The notes below the pieces were generated by a model. It was not told the origin of the DNA. It saw nothing but the letters and a program-made list of their open reading frames with translations, and did not search any database. The position numbers and the translations under genes are program-made. A stretch of DNA of 64,000 nucleotides from an uncultured Clostridia bacterium (GTDB lineage: Bacteria; Bacillota; Clostridia; Oscillospirales; Acutalibacteraceae): the NCBI GenBank assembly GCA_944412495.1, contig CALYBL010000032.1:1-64000 (forward strand), given 5' to 3'. The first letter of the stretch is position 1. Every line of letters begins with the position of its first letter. Below, piece by piece: positions 39,117 through 47,615 of this stretch.

Positions 39117-40493
39117 ATGAAAAAAACAACGGCAATCATCCTGCTGATAATATGTCTATTTACCTTTACGGCCTGCTCGTACACAACGGCGGACGACGTA
39201 TCGTCTGCGGCCAACACTGTTTCGCAGATAGAAACCAAGCAGGATAACTTTAATATATTCCCCCGCCCTAGCAGCAGTTCGTCGTCGGGCGATGCTACGA
39301 TTATTTCCAGCATACCCGCCGATGACATTCAGGAGCTTTCCGGCGGCTCGCCCTACAGCTCGGACGATATATTCCCGCAGCAGGTCAAGGCGGAATTTAT
39401 ATCTCGCGACGGATGGTGCTACTCTGCCTTAAGTAAAACGCAGCAAAGCATATACCGGCGCATGGATAAAATTGCAACAGGTATGCACACCGGATTTATC
39501 GTGCTCGGCGATTATCAAATGTCAGACATCGTTGTGGCATTTTCCGCGCTCAGAACCGACCATCCGGAATATTACTGGCTGTCAAATCAATTCGCCTGCG
39601 GATACTCCTCAGGGAGCACCGCTGTTGCCTTTGAATATAAAAACGAAAACATCGACATATCCTACCTGTGCACGCCGGAGGAACGAACCTCCTTCAACGA
39701 CAAGCTTAAATACGCGCTTGAGAAGTTTTTGACGTCAGTCTCTGACGACATGAGTGAGTATGAAAAGGAGCTTGCGCTTCACGACGCACTGCTCAACACG
39801 CTTATCTATGACAATGCCGCGGCCGCCGACTCCGCTAACGACCCGTTTGCCTTTACCGCATACGGCGCGCTTGTCAACGGCACGGCTGTCTGCGAGGGTT
39901 ACTCCCGCGCGTTTCAGCTGCTTATGAGGTGCGTCGGCATAGAATGCACCCTGGCAACCGGTTCATCTAAAGAGCAGGGGCACATGTGGAACAAGGTGAA
40001 AATCGGCGGCGAGTGGTACAATGTGGATACCACATGGAATGATGATGACGCTTATGTCTTCCACACATACTTCAATATCACCGACAGCATGATAGAAATC
40101 GACCATTCCGTACACCCTGATTACAGCACGCTTTCCTCCGAGCAGCTTGAGCAGTTTGAGGATTTTAACATAGCTTTGCCGGCATGCACCTCACTTCAAA
40201 GCAACTATGGCACGATAAACGGCTCATATATAAGCAGCCGTGAGGACTTCGCAGAGGTGACCGCCGACGTGCTCGTAAAAAGCGCAAAAAGCGGCATCAG
40301 CGGGGCAGAATTTGTATTCGGTGAAAATTGTCCGCTGACCTTCTCACTTGAGGGCGAGGATTCGATAACCTCTCTGCTGGAGGAGGGAGAGGTGCTCCGC
40401 AATGCGAATCGGGAGCTTAGCCGCTCAGAAAGCATTAAAAATGTTTATATAAGCGGGATACCCGGCTCAAAGGGCTTTTTGCTGAAGTGGTAG
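39117..40493 (+). CDS. Transglutaminase-like lipoprotein
   Basis: 458 residues. Lipoprotein signal MKKTTAIILLIICLFTFTAC, then a Ser-rich linker. The transglutaminase/protease-like core holds the Cys-His-Asp triad: GTAVCEGYSRAFQLLMRCVGI (Cys), QGHMWNKVKIGGEWYNVDTTWND (His, Asp). The C-terminal ~100 residues are unassigned. Such secreted proteins often act as cysteine peptidases or cross-linkers at the cell surface. It follows the LCP-like gene by 86 nt on the same strand and may be co-transcribed. Confidence 0.85.
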   Translation: MKKTTAIILLIICLFTFTACSYTTADDVSSAANTVSQIETKQDNFNIFPRPSSSSSSGDATIISSIPADDIQELSGGSPYSSDDIFPQQVKAEFISRDGWCYSALSKTQQSIYRRMDKIATGMHTGFIVLGDYQMSDIVVAFSALRTDHPEYYWLSNQFACGYSSGSTAVAFEYKNENIDISYLCTPEERTSFNDKLKYALEKFLTSVSDDMSEYEKELALHDALLNTLIYDNAAAADSANDPFAFTAYGALVNGTAVCEGYSRAFQLLMRCVGIECTLATGSSKEQGHMWNKVKIGGEWYNVDTTWNDDDAYVFHTYFNITDSMIEIDHSVHPDYSTLSSEQLEQFEDFNIALPACTSLQSNYGTINGSYISSREDFAEVTADVLVKSAKSGISGAEFVFGENCPLTFSLEGEDSITSLLEEGEVLRNANRELSRSESIKNVYISGIPGSKGFLLKW

Positions 40494-40573
40494 GGCCTTT
40501 GTTTTAATGCGCGGCGGAAAGAGGCAGCAGCAAGTGCAACGTAGCATGCTGCGTCAGTGCTTGAGGTTTTGGC

Positions 40574-40602
40574 TTGACACCTATTGCCAAAAAAAGTATA
40601 AT
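40574..40602 (+). promoter_or_regulatory. Promoter of tRNA-Leu
   Basis: Perfect TTGACA, 17-nt spacer, perfect TATAAT. The tRNA begins about 90 nt downstream, so a 5' leader must be removed. Confidence 0.85.
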
Positions 40603-40693
40603 ATACAGGCTGGCATTATTCGCTGCACAAGCAATGCCGGTGTGGCTTAATAAAAATGCTTTTCCGCATAATGGCGGAAAAGCGCAAATATAT

Positions 40694-40983
40694 GCCGCTG
40701 TGGTGGAATAGGCAGACACAAGGGACTTAAAATTTGAGCACCGGGATGGGAAACCTTGCGGTGAATCACGTCAAATTCGGCAGAACTCCCATGAGGACAA
40801 TGCCGAGCGAAGCCTGAATAATCAGGAACGTGTAGAGACTTGACGGCGTGCGCCTAAGGCCGTTGGCTATGGCGAAGGCAAAGTCCGGACTACAACACTT
40901 TTTGTGGCTATGGCAACATAGAGTAGTGAAGAAAATCCCTCGGTAGCAATACCGTACCGGTTCAAGTCCGGTCAGCGGCACCA
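40694..40983 (+). tRNA. tRNA-Leu (UAA) interrupted by a group I intron
   Basis: The 5' exon (40694-40728) starts GCCGCTG and reaches the anticodon stem AGGGA and loop CTT. The 3' exon (40932-40983) supplies AAAA, TCCCT, a type II variable arm (CGGTA / TACCG), T arm CCGGTTCAAGTCCGG, acceptor CAGCGGC, A and encoded CCA. Removing the 203-nt insert gives a perfect 87-nt class II tRNA with anticodon UAA. The insert lies between U34 and A35, the same site as in cyanobacterial and plastid tRNA-Leu. Nothing longer than this splits the gene, and there is no sign of decay. Confidence 0.93.
40729..40931 (+). other. Group I self-splicing intron in tRNA-Leu(UAA)
   Basis: 203 nt, no open frame, so no homing endonuclease. 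The 5' splice site follows U34, which can form the required U-G wobble with G40736 in the guide TTTGAGC; U33 and C32 pair with the next A and G. The intron ends in G40931 (omega-G). Core pieces are recognisable: GCCGAGCGAAGCCTGA (P/Q side), AATCAGGAACG, R element GAGACTTGACGG (40835-40846) and S element AAGTCCGGACTAC (40881 on), whose GACT and AGTC make P7. The guide and insertion site match the plastid/cyanobacterial trnL intron type. Confidence 0.9.
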
Positions 40984-41195
40984 CCAGGCTGAGCCTGGAC
41001 GCAATTCGCGTTCCGGGCTCGGCTTTTTCTTTTGCCTCGCCGCTCGCGTTTATGGTGGGTATCTTTTTTGTCAACACAACCCAGTCCGAGTGTTCATATG
41101 GACACTCGGATTTTTTATTTGCAAGTGTCGTTATGAACATCCGTACCAGGCTGAGCCTGGACGCGCAAGTCGCGTTCCAGGTTCGGCTTTTTCTT
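40984..41195 (+). repeat. Hairpin repeat copies G and H after tRNA-Leu
   Basis: G (40984-41033) begins right after the tRNA CCA and is its likely terminator. H (41148-41195) repeats AGGCTGAGCCTGGACGC and GCGTTCC. Both are followed by CTCGCCGCTCGCGTTTAT and GGGTATCTTTTT-GTCAA, a ~90-bp unit repeated with period ~163. An additional terminator (CCGAGTGT / ACACTCGG, T-run; 41087-41116) lies between them. Confidence 0.75.
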
Positions 41196-42002
41196 TTGTC
41201 TCGCCGCTCGCGTTTATAGCGGGTATCTTTTTCGTCAAAGCTTCTCACGTCGGAGCAAAGTCCGCTTTGCTCCGGCTTATTTTTTGCCTGCGGCTTCAAA
41301 ATAAGCCATACGCGCACTTCCTTTCTTCTCCTCTCCAAACCGCAACCGCTGGCGCTGGGTTGCGGTTTGGTTCCCTAAATGCGCACGGGTATCTATTTTG
41401 TCAATGCTTTTCGGGCTGAGCCTGGACGCAGTTCGCGTTTAAGCTTTACTCCCTCGCCTGCGGCGTTGACCTTGTCCTTTAACAATCCAAAGAATCCACG
41501 TCCATACAGCGGAATCGAAAAACATCTTTTTATTGTCCCTTGCTTCGGCTGGCTTCCTTGCCTGTCCTCTGACGGGTACCCGGCTCTGTCTGCGGCGTTG
41601 GGCCGCGTTGCCTGTCGCCGACCGCGGCTTGGCTTCCTACTCGCTCTACCCGCCACCGGCGGCGGCCGGATGTGTCACCCCTATTTCGCAAAAAATCACG
41701 CTCGGCTCATCTGCTCGGTTGCAAGCAAACCTCAGCGAGGTCACCGGCACAAACTTTACATGCGGGGCTTTTCCCGAAGTTTTGGCGGCCTTGCCGAAAG
41801 CTGAGTGCTTTTTCAGCACAACTCCACGTCGCGGCGACAATGTTTTTCTTTCTGAAGCGGAATCCAGCTTTAGCGCCGTGGTCCAATTCGAAAAAATTTC
41901 TTCTCCCTTACTTTTTATGCTATAATAGAAAAAACGCCTGCTGTCTTTCACAAAACATCAGGCAAAATCCGGCTTTATCCGGCATAAGAGGAGGAATCAG
42001 CA
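41196..42002. other. Hairpin-rich non-coding block
   Basis: Contains GGAGCAAAG / CTTTGCTCC with CTTATTTTTT (about 41253-41285), a perfect 13-bp stem CCAAACCGCAACC / GGTTGCGGTTTGG (41335-41370) and repeat copy I (41413-41450). Overlapping frames in all phases, none with a ribosome binding site, suggest no protein. A -10 box TATAAT (41921-41926) before the next gene is its probable promoter. Confidence 0.5.
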
Positions 42003-42386
42003 ATGACTACGACGAAGCTCTACGAGGATAAAAACAGCAATCTCGTGGCAGTTGTCCTAGAGGACGGGCAGTATTCTAATTATATCCCCTGCCCGGAAAT
42101 CGCGGCGCTTGATGGAGATAGCTTTCTTGAGGAAGCCCGGCTGGGATTTCCCGATGCATTGCCCTATGAATACGACATTGTCATTGGATTGACAATGGAG
42201 GAAGCGGCCGCACGGGAAGAGCGGGAAAGTATTTTGATTGCCCAGGTGGGTGAGGAAATCACAATATATCCACAGCGTATGAGTCCAGAAAATCAGGAAT
42301 TTTTTCAGATAGAGCTGGGAGATGAGGTCTGGCAGGATATGCTGGAACGTGCTTTAGGCAGCGAGGGCGTGAAATTAGAGCTTTAG
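42003..42386 (+). CDS. Small acidic hypothetical protein
   Basis: 127 residues; AAGAGGAGG lies 8 nt before the ATG. Acidic, no membrane helix or signal peptide. Starts TTTKLYEDKNSNLVAVVLEDG and contains WQDMLERALGSEG at the end. Family not recognised. It stands alone between non-coding repeats, with -10 box TATAAT at 41921. The strong binding site and codon use support a real gene. Confidence 0.65.
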   Translation: MTTTKLYEDKNSNLVAVVLEDGQYSNYIPCPEIAALDGDSFLEEARLGFPDALPYEYDIVIGLTMEEAAAREERESILIAQVGEEITIYPQRMSPENQEFFQIELGDEVWQDMLERALGSEGVKLEL

Positions 42387-42465
42387 CGGCCGGTGACAGA
42401 TAAACCACCATACAGCCAATATTATAAATCAGAAGCGGATATCTATTTTGTCAATACTTATTATC

Positions 42466-42510
42466 AGACTGAGTCTGGCGTATATTAGCGTTTTGACTCG
42501 GTCTTTTATT
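42466..42510 (+). repeat. Hairpin repeat copy J
   Basis: AGACTGAGTCTGG and GCGTTTTGACTCGG with a T-run, preceded by ATATCTATTTTGTCAATA (42440-42457). Terminator-like, downstream of the small hypothetical gene. Confidence 0.65.
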
Positions 42511-42613
42511 TTTTGCTGCTCTTGTATATTTTGACATTTTGCAAAAAAATATTGTAAATATAGATATAATATGTTATTATATATCTATAAATATGCTTGT
42601 GGGAGGCAAAAAA

Positions 42614-43129
42614 ATGTCAAATAAACAAACATCTGTAACTGAAAACAACGGGCAGAACAAAAAGCCAATATTTAAAAAATGGTGGTTCTGGCTTATAATT
42701 GTACTGGTTGTACTGCTTATTATAGGCATTGCTGTAGGCACCTCCGGAAACGGCGGAAACGAAGATCCCAGCTCTGTAAGCAGCAGCGTATCCAGCGGCG
42801 AGCCTGCAGAAGAAGCAATACAGATCTCGGCCGTTGACCTTTTGGCGGCTTACGATGAAAATGCAGTCCAGGCTGACAACGATTACAAGGATAAGCTGCT
42901 TGAAGTAACCGGTATTGTCAACAGCGTAGACCGCGATATTCTCAATGACGTATATGTAACAATTAATGACGGTGGAGAGTATTCTATCCTTTCCGTACAA
43001 TGCTATTTTGAAGATGAAGATGAAATAGCCAAAACCGCTGAGCTCAGCGCCGGTGATGAAGTTACAATCGTCGGTACTTGTGACGGCGAAACTATCAATG
43101 TAATTATGCGTGACTGCACAATTAAATAA
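42614..43129 (+). CDS. Membrane-anchored OB-fold (tRNA_anti-like) protein
   Basis: 171 residues from ATG 42614 with GGGAGGC upstream; the frame opens 25 codons earlier without a signal. A basic, Trp-rich segment (FKKWWFWLIIVLVVLLIIGIAV) forms one membrane helix. A Ser/Glu-rich linker follows, then a domain with DLLAAYDENAVQADNDYKDK, LEVTGIVNSVDRD, VTINDGG and GDEVTIVGTCDG. This is the pattern of the bacterial tRNA_anti-like OB-fold family. Ligand and function are unknown. Confidence 0.75.
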   Translation: MSNKQTSVTENNGQNKKPIFKKWWFWLIIVLVVLLIIGIAVGTSGNGGNEDPSSVSSSVSSGEPAEEAIQISAVDLLAAYDENAVQADNDYKDKLLEVTGIVNSVDRDILNDVYVTINDGGEYSILSVQCYFEDEDEIAKTAELSAGDEVTIVGTCDGETINVIMRDCTIK

Positions 43130-43213
43130 TAATTATGCTCTGGTCTGGCCGCTTTATTTGTATAAAGCGGCCAGAAGCATATAAGTACCTTCAATCTCAG
43201 GTAAAGAATTTGA

Positions 43214-43408
43214 ATGTTTTATTCTATGCGAAATCATATGCTTGAAAGGCTTTTCAAGGCTTGCATCTTTAATCTTAATGACTCACACTATATTCTTACA
43301 ACACTCACAACGCTTTTCTTCTTTATATGCCTTGCAATTATGATTATTGAGAATTTCATCTTTATCATTGAGCGAATTAAGAGGGATAACCTAACCCATC
43401 GCCGATAA
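43214..43408 (+). CDS. Possible small membrane protein
   Basis: 64 codons; weak AGGTAAAG before the ATG. One strong hydrophobic helix (LTTLFFFICLAIMIIENFIFII) with a basic end. It is followed directly by a good terminator at 43444-43485, which supports transcription here. Coding is uncertain. Confidence 0.35.
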   Translation: MFYSMRNHMLERLFKACIFNLNDSHYILTTLTTLFFFICLAIMIIENFIFIIERIKRDNLTHRR

Positions 43409-43443
43409 TAGTAATTATTATTTTATCCTTCCATATATAATAT

Positions 43444-43485
43444 AAACAGACAAGGCTGTTTCTTCGCCTTGTCTGTTTATATTTT
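43444..43485 (+). terminator. Intrinsic terminator
   Basis: AAACAGACAAGGC / GCCTTGTCTGTTT stem then ATATTTTT. The remaining 43486-43790 holds no visible gene. Confidence 0.75.
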
Positions 43486-43790
43486 TCGTCCAATTTTGAA
43501 TCACTCTTATACTCCGAAACACGGCACAATTGCAAAGCATAATTAAACATCGCTCTTTATTCTATGATAATACTGTATAAAATCCTTCTGTCGTCAAGGA
43601 GACGTTATCCAGACATTCCATATGATTTTTACCGCAACACGAGAATTTCCTTACCGCCTTATAATGTGCAGCCAAAATCGGCTTTAAGGGCATAGCCTCA
43701 GCTTTACCGCACCTTTATGCTCTGTAAACAAAAAATTACTTTCCGTCCGGTGTCAGATATGTCGAAAATTCCGTTTTTTATCTCACGGCC

Positions 43791-43818
43791 TTGTTTCGGT
43801 GCGTCAATGTGTTATAAT
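43791..43818 (+). promoter_or_regulatory. Promoter of the DUF1275 gene
   Basis: TTGTTT, 16 nt, TATAAT, about 33 nt before the start. Confidence 0.6.
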
Positions 43819-43850
43819 TTTATTATATAAAATGTGCAGGGAGCACAAAA

Positions 43851-44522
43851 ATGCTGAAAAAAGAAAATATGAAAACCTATATTCACTACAGTATGAGCGT
43901 TGGTGCAGGATTTTTCGGAATATATGCCATTTTTAATCATATCGATATTTTTGCGTCGTCGCAGACCTCAAACTTTATACATATACTTATGGGACTTTTG
44001 GGGCGTAACTGGCATGATATGCTTGTTAGGTTAGGAGCCGCGGCTTTATATATTTTTGCGATTGCACTATCTACCCTGCTTGCAAGGCGCACAAAGCTCA
44101 ACATGCGGCTTACAAGCATAGCGGTAAACACCGCCGCAGCTCTGATATGCACCTTTACCCCGTCGAATGTTAACGACGTTGTAGCCCTTTATCCCATATT
44201 CTTCTGCATGGCAATGCAGTGGTGCGTATACAACGGTGCCGAGGGCTATGCATGCTCCTCCATATTTTCCACAAACAATATCAAGCAGACAGTTTCAGCC
44301 ATAATCGAATACTTCTGCGACAAGGACAAGCGTCATCTGCACAAGGCGAGATTTTTCGGCACCACCCTGATTTTTTATCACATCGGCGTCGTTTTCGGGT
44401 ATATCGCCTGCCGGCTGCTTGCCGAAAAGGGCGCGTGGCTCTGCCTTTTCCCACTCGCGGTGTCCGCTGTGCTTGTGCTTTACGATATCAGAGAAGAGCG
44501 TATAGCCGTAAAAACGATTTGA
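43851..44522 (+). CDS. DUF1275 (YoaK-type) membrane protein
   Basis: 223 residues; GCAGGGAGCAC precedes the ATG. About six hydrophobic helices. SQTSNFIHILMGLLG matches the conserved QTGN motif of DUF1275, and later AMQWCVYNGAEGYACSSIFSTNNIKQ matches the QNA...TGT..L region. Distant from characterised members; transport substrate unknown. Monocistronic with its own promoter and a terminator at 44640. Confidence 0.75.
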   Translation: MLKKENMKTYIHYSMSVGAGFFGIYAIFNHIDIFASSQTSNFIHILMGLLGRNWHDMLVRLGAAALYIFAIALSTLLARRTKLNMRLTSIAVNTAAALICTFTPSNVNDVVALYPIFFCMAMQWCVYNGAEGYACSSIFSTNNIKQTVSAIIEYFCDKDKRHLHKARFFGTTLIFYHIGVVFGYIACRLLAEKGAWLCLFPLAVSAVLVLYDIREERIAVKTI

Positions 44523-44639
44523 ACAAATTCTGCGCATACGGCCATAAGTATGCGCTTGACGCAGCAGTTCTTAAGCCTTCCGTCAGACAATCCTCCGGTG
44601 GAAGGCTGCACAGCTTCAAAAAGCATATAAGCCATATAC

Positions 44640-44673
44640 GCCGGTCCATAAATACTGGACCGGCGCTGTTTTT
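44640..44673 (+). terminator. Terminator of the DUF1275 gene
   Basis: GCCGGTCCA / TGGACCGGC, then GCTGTTTTT. The rest of 44523-45015 shows no gene. Confidence 0.8.
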
Positions 44674-45015
44674 GTCTGCTTAAGCTAAATAACACCGGTT
44701 CTGCCGGAGTTGTTATGAGTATTTAGTGAAAGGCTTTCCAATGCAAGGCCGGATTCTGCAAAAAATAAAGCACAGGGCAGCTGCAATCAATTTTAATCGC
44801 GCAGACTGAGGTCATGTGTGATTTATTCGTTTACGGGTAGTGGTGACATATCCGTGATTAACATGCATGTGTTCCTTAAGGTACTAAGCCAATACCCTGC
44901 CTTTCTTTGGCCGGCAGGCCACTGCTTCAGCAGGGCCTGAATATATGGGCTTTGCACGCAGGAACATTGAGCTGCTCGGCAGCACCTTCCGCTGCAAAAA
45001 CAAAAATCTAATTAT

Positions 45016-45741
45016 TTAATCCGCCTCATATTTTCTCTCGCCTATGCCGTATTTTACGGTTATGCGGCTAAGGCGTCTGCCTACCGGGCCTGCGAGTAAA
45101 AGCAGAAAGGCAACGTTGGTCACGGAGTATATTATCATGACGGGCAGAGAGGAAGCAACGTAAAAAAGATATCTTTCAATATTGATACCGGTCTGCTCCT
45201 GCCATATAACAGTGTAAATATCCATTATAAGAGAAAAAGCGACGCCCGAAAGTGCGCCGTATACGCACAGCGGCAGCCTTCCTCTTTTAAGCAGCGGTGC
45301 TGCAATGCCGGCAATAAAGCCTATTATGCCCCAGCTCAGCATCTGAAACGGCGTCCACGGCCCCTGCGTGAAAAACATGTTTGACACCACCGCGGACAGC
45401 GCCCCCGTCATAAAGCCGGCCTCGGCGCCGAAATACATGCCGGTAAATATAACCACAGCGGTAACAGGCTTGACGCTCGGCAGCGGAGCAAAGGCTATGC
45501 GTCCGGCCACCGCAAGCGCCGTCATCACTGCCACCAGCATTATCTCCTCCGCGCTGTGGCTTCCGCGCTCAAACCTTAGAAAAAACGGAAGGCACATAAG
45601 CACCGTCGCTGCCATTATCACGGCGGCGTAGTATTTCCCTCTGAGCAGCAGCGCGCACAATATCACAAAGGCCGGTATTACCACAATGATAATTGTATAT
45701 CTCAGCGCCCGTTTTACCGCCGCTCCGTTCGCTCTCTGCAA
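45016..45741 (-). CDS. ECF transporter substrate-binding (S) component
   Basis: 241 residues from TTG 45741, with GGGAGGTGAT 8 nt upstream; it overlaps the end of the ATPase gene. Six or so membrane helices. AVMTALAVAGRIAF is the A-x-x-x-A-like helix that docks on the T component. The motif GPWTPFQMLSWGIIGFIAGI occurs in vitamin-type S components, including some cobalamin (CbrT-like) ones, but the vitamin is not certain. Encoded with fused ATPases and EcfT, so it should be a dedicated (group I-type) ECF system. No riboswitch that would name the substrate was found. Confidence 0.8.
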   Translation of the reverse strand: MQRANGAAVKRALRYTIIIVVIPAFVILCALLLRGKYYAAVIMAATVLMCLPFFLRFERGSHSAEEIMLVAVMTALAVAGRIAFAPLPSVKPVTAVVIFTGMYFGAEAGFMTGALSAVVSNMFFTQGPWTPFQMLSWGIIGFIAGIAAPLLKRGRLPLCVYGALSGVAFSLIMDIYTVIWQEQTGINIERYLFYVASSLPVMIIYSVTNVAFLLLLAGPVGRRLSRITVKYGIGERKYEAD

Positions 45742-47615
45742 AGCTCAATCACCTCCCGGACCGTGACAGCGTCCGGCAGAATCCCGCGTGACATACGGTT
45801 GGCCGGCGTGGTGTAGTAATGATTCCCCGCAAAAAACTGGCGCGGTGCGCCCTTCGACGCTATGCCGCCGTCAAACAGCAGTGCGCAGACATCGGCCACG
45901 TCACACGCAAATTCAACGTCATGTGTGACAATAAGCACGGTCTTCCCTGCACTTTTCAGGGCTTTAAAAATATCAGCAAGCTCCGCCTTGGCAAATGCGT
46001 CCATGCCCTTTGACGGCTCGTCGAGCAGCAGCAGCCGCGGGTTTGAGAGCAAAAGCTTGGCTATAGCGCATTTCTGCTGCTCTCCGCCGCTTAAATCCGC
46101 GGGATGCCTGCCCTTTAAATGGGCTATGTGCATGAGGGTGTATATCCGCTCCATTTGCCGGCGCGCCTCGTCCTCCGGCATGCCGGTCAGGCGGCAGTGA
46201 GCGGATATATCTTCATCTATGCTGTCGCCTGTAAAGACCGTGAGAGCATCCTGCGGCAGCATTGCGGCAGTGCCGCGGTAAAGCGAGCCGTTCTTGTATT
46301 CGTGCAGCCTCTTGCCGAATATTTTCACCCTGCCCTCATACGGCTTTAAAAGCCCGGCAGAAACACTGAGCAGCGTGCTTTTCCCGCTGCCGTTGCCGCC
46401 GAGCAGGCAGCATATTCTGCCTGCGGGCGCACTAAAGGATATTCCCTTTAATACATCACCGCCGTTTCGGCTGTATCTGAAGGATACGCCGTACAGCTCA
46501 AGAGCCGGCACGTCTCCGGCCCTGCCGCAATATGCATCGCCGGCGGCGTCTTCATACGCTTCGCCGTTTTGTGTGGATACGGATGCCGGTTTAGTCTCCG
46601 GACGGTATGCCTCATATGCACGGCCGCTGCTATGTGCTGCAAAAGCATCGGCCAAAGCCTCCCGCATATCCGCTGGGCCTGACTCGGTTGCGGGCACGCC
46701 GGCAGCGGCGCTGCCCGGCGCATTCCCTGCTGTGTATGATTCTGCCGCGGCCGCCATTCTTTCATGAGGCGCCGTACAAATGGATGCCAAAAAGCGCCGC
46801 CCGTCTCTTACCGTCACAGGGCAGGTATAACCTTCACAGCCTTCATCCGTCAGGGCGTCGAACACCCTGACCGGCGCCGGCAGCGCAGGTATGAATTTTT
46901 CACATAAGCCGCCTGACTTAAGCGTCTTTAAAAGCTCTGCCGGCGGCGCGGACGCTATGACGGCGCCATCCTCCAGCAGGATTATGCGGTCGGATATCTC
47001 AAAAGCGTCCTGCAGGCGGTGCTCGGCCATTATCACCGTAAGCCCCGTTTCGCTGTTTAGCCGGCGCAGCGCCGAAAAAAGCTCCGCGCTGCCTATCGGG
47101 TCGAGCTGAGCCGACGGCTCGTCGAGCAGCAGCAGCCGCGGCTGCATGGAGAGCACCGACGCAAGATTCAGAATCTGCTTCTGCCCGCCGGAAAGCTCCG
47201 CCGTTTTCTGATTAAACCATTCCTCAATGCCGAAATATGCCGCCGTTTCCGCCACCCTGCGGCGTATCACGTCCGACGGCAGGCCGAGGTTTTCGAGCCC
47301 GAAGGCAAGCTCATGCCAAACAGTATCCGTCACTATCTGACCTTCGGGCCGCTGCATTACAAAGCCCATCTCGCTGCTCTCGGCCGCGCTCAGCTTTTGT
47401 ACCGGCCGGCCGCAGTACAGTATTTCGCCCATTGCCTCGCCGTACGGGGCAAGCTCCTTTTTTATAAGCCGCAGCAGTGTCGTCTTGCCGCAGCCGGACG
47501 GACCGAATATTGTTATAAACTCGCCCGGCGCGACGTCAAACGACACGTCTCTCAGCGCCGGTATATCGCTGCCGGGGTATTTAAAGCTCAAATTGCTGAC
47601 ATGCAGTATTTCCAT
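45714..47615 (-). CDS. ECF transporter ATPase, two domains fused
   Basis: 633 residues from ATG 47615, with GGGAGGATAAA upstream. Two full ABC ATPase domains. The first has GPSGCGKTT, LSGGQKQ, LLLLDEPSAQLDP and AEHRL; the second GGNGSGKST, LSGGEQQ, LLLLDEPSKGMD and THDVEF. They correspond to EcfA and EcfA' in one chain, joined by a ~100-residue Ala/Pro-rich linker (around 290-400) unlike the neighbouring DNA. Powers uptake with EcfT and the S protein. Overlaps both neighbours by ~27 nt, so translation is coupled. Confidence 0.9.
   Translation of the reverse strand: MEILHVSNLSFKYPGSDIPALRDVSFDVAPGEFITIFGPSGCGKTTLLRLIKKELAPYGEAMGEILYCGRPVQKLSAAESSEMGFVMQRPEGQIVTDTVWHELAFGLENLGLPSDVIRRRVAETAAYFGIEEWFNQKTAELSGGQKQILNLASVLSMQPRLLLLDEPSAQLDPIGSAELFSALRRLNSETGLTVIMAEHRLQDAFEISDRIILLEDGAVIASAPPAELLKTLKSGGLCEKFIPALPAPVRVFDALTDEGCEGYTCPVTVRDGRRFLASICTAPHERMAAAAESYTAGNAPGSAAAGVPATESGPADMREALADAFAAHSSGRAYEAYRPETKPASVSTQNGEAYEDAAGDAYCGRAGDVPALELYGVSFRYSRNGGDVLKGISFSAPAGRICCLLGGNGSGKSTLLSVSAGLLKPYEGRVKIFGKRLHEYKNGSLYRGTAAMLPQDALTVFTGDSIDEDISAHCRLTGMPEDEARRQMERIYTLMHIAHLKGRHPADLSGGEQQKCAIAKLLLSNPRLLLLDEPSKGMDAFAKAELADIFKALKSAGKTVLIVTHDVEFACDVADVCALLFDGGIASKGAPRQFFAGNHYYTTPANRMSRGILPDAVTVREVIELCRERTERR

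Noticed and set aside
41533..41925. 130-codon + strand frame and overlapping minus frame
   Set aside because: GC-driven open frames in several phases, no start signal, inside a repeat-rich non-coding block.
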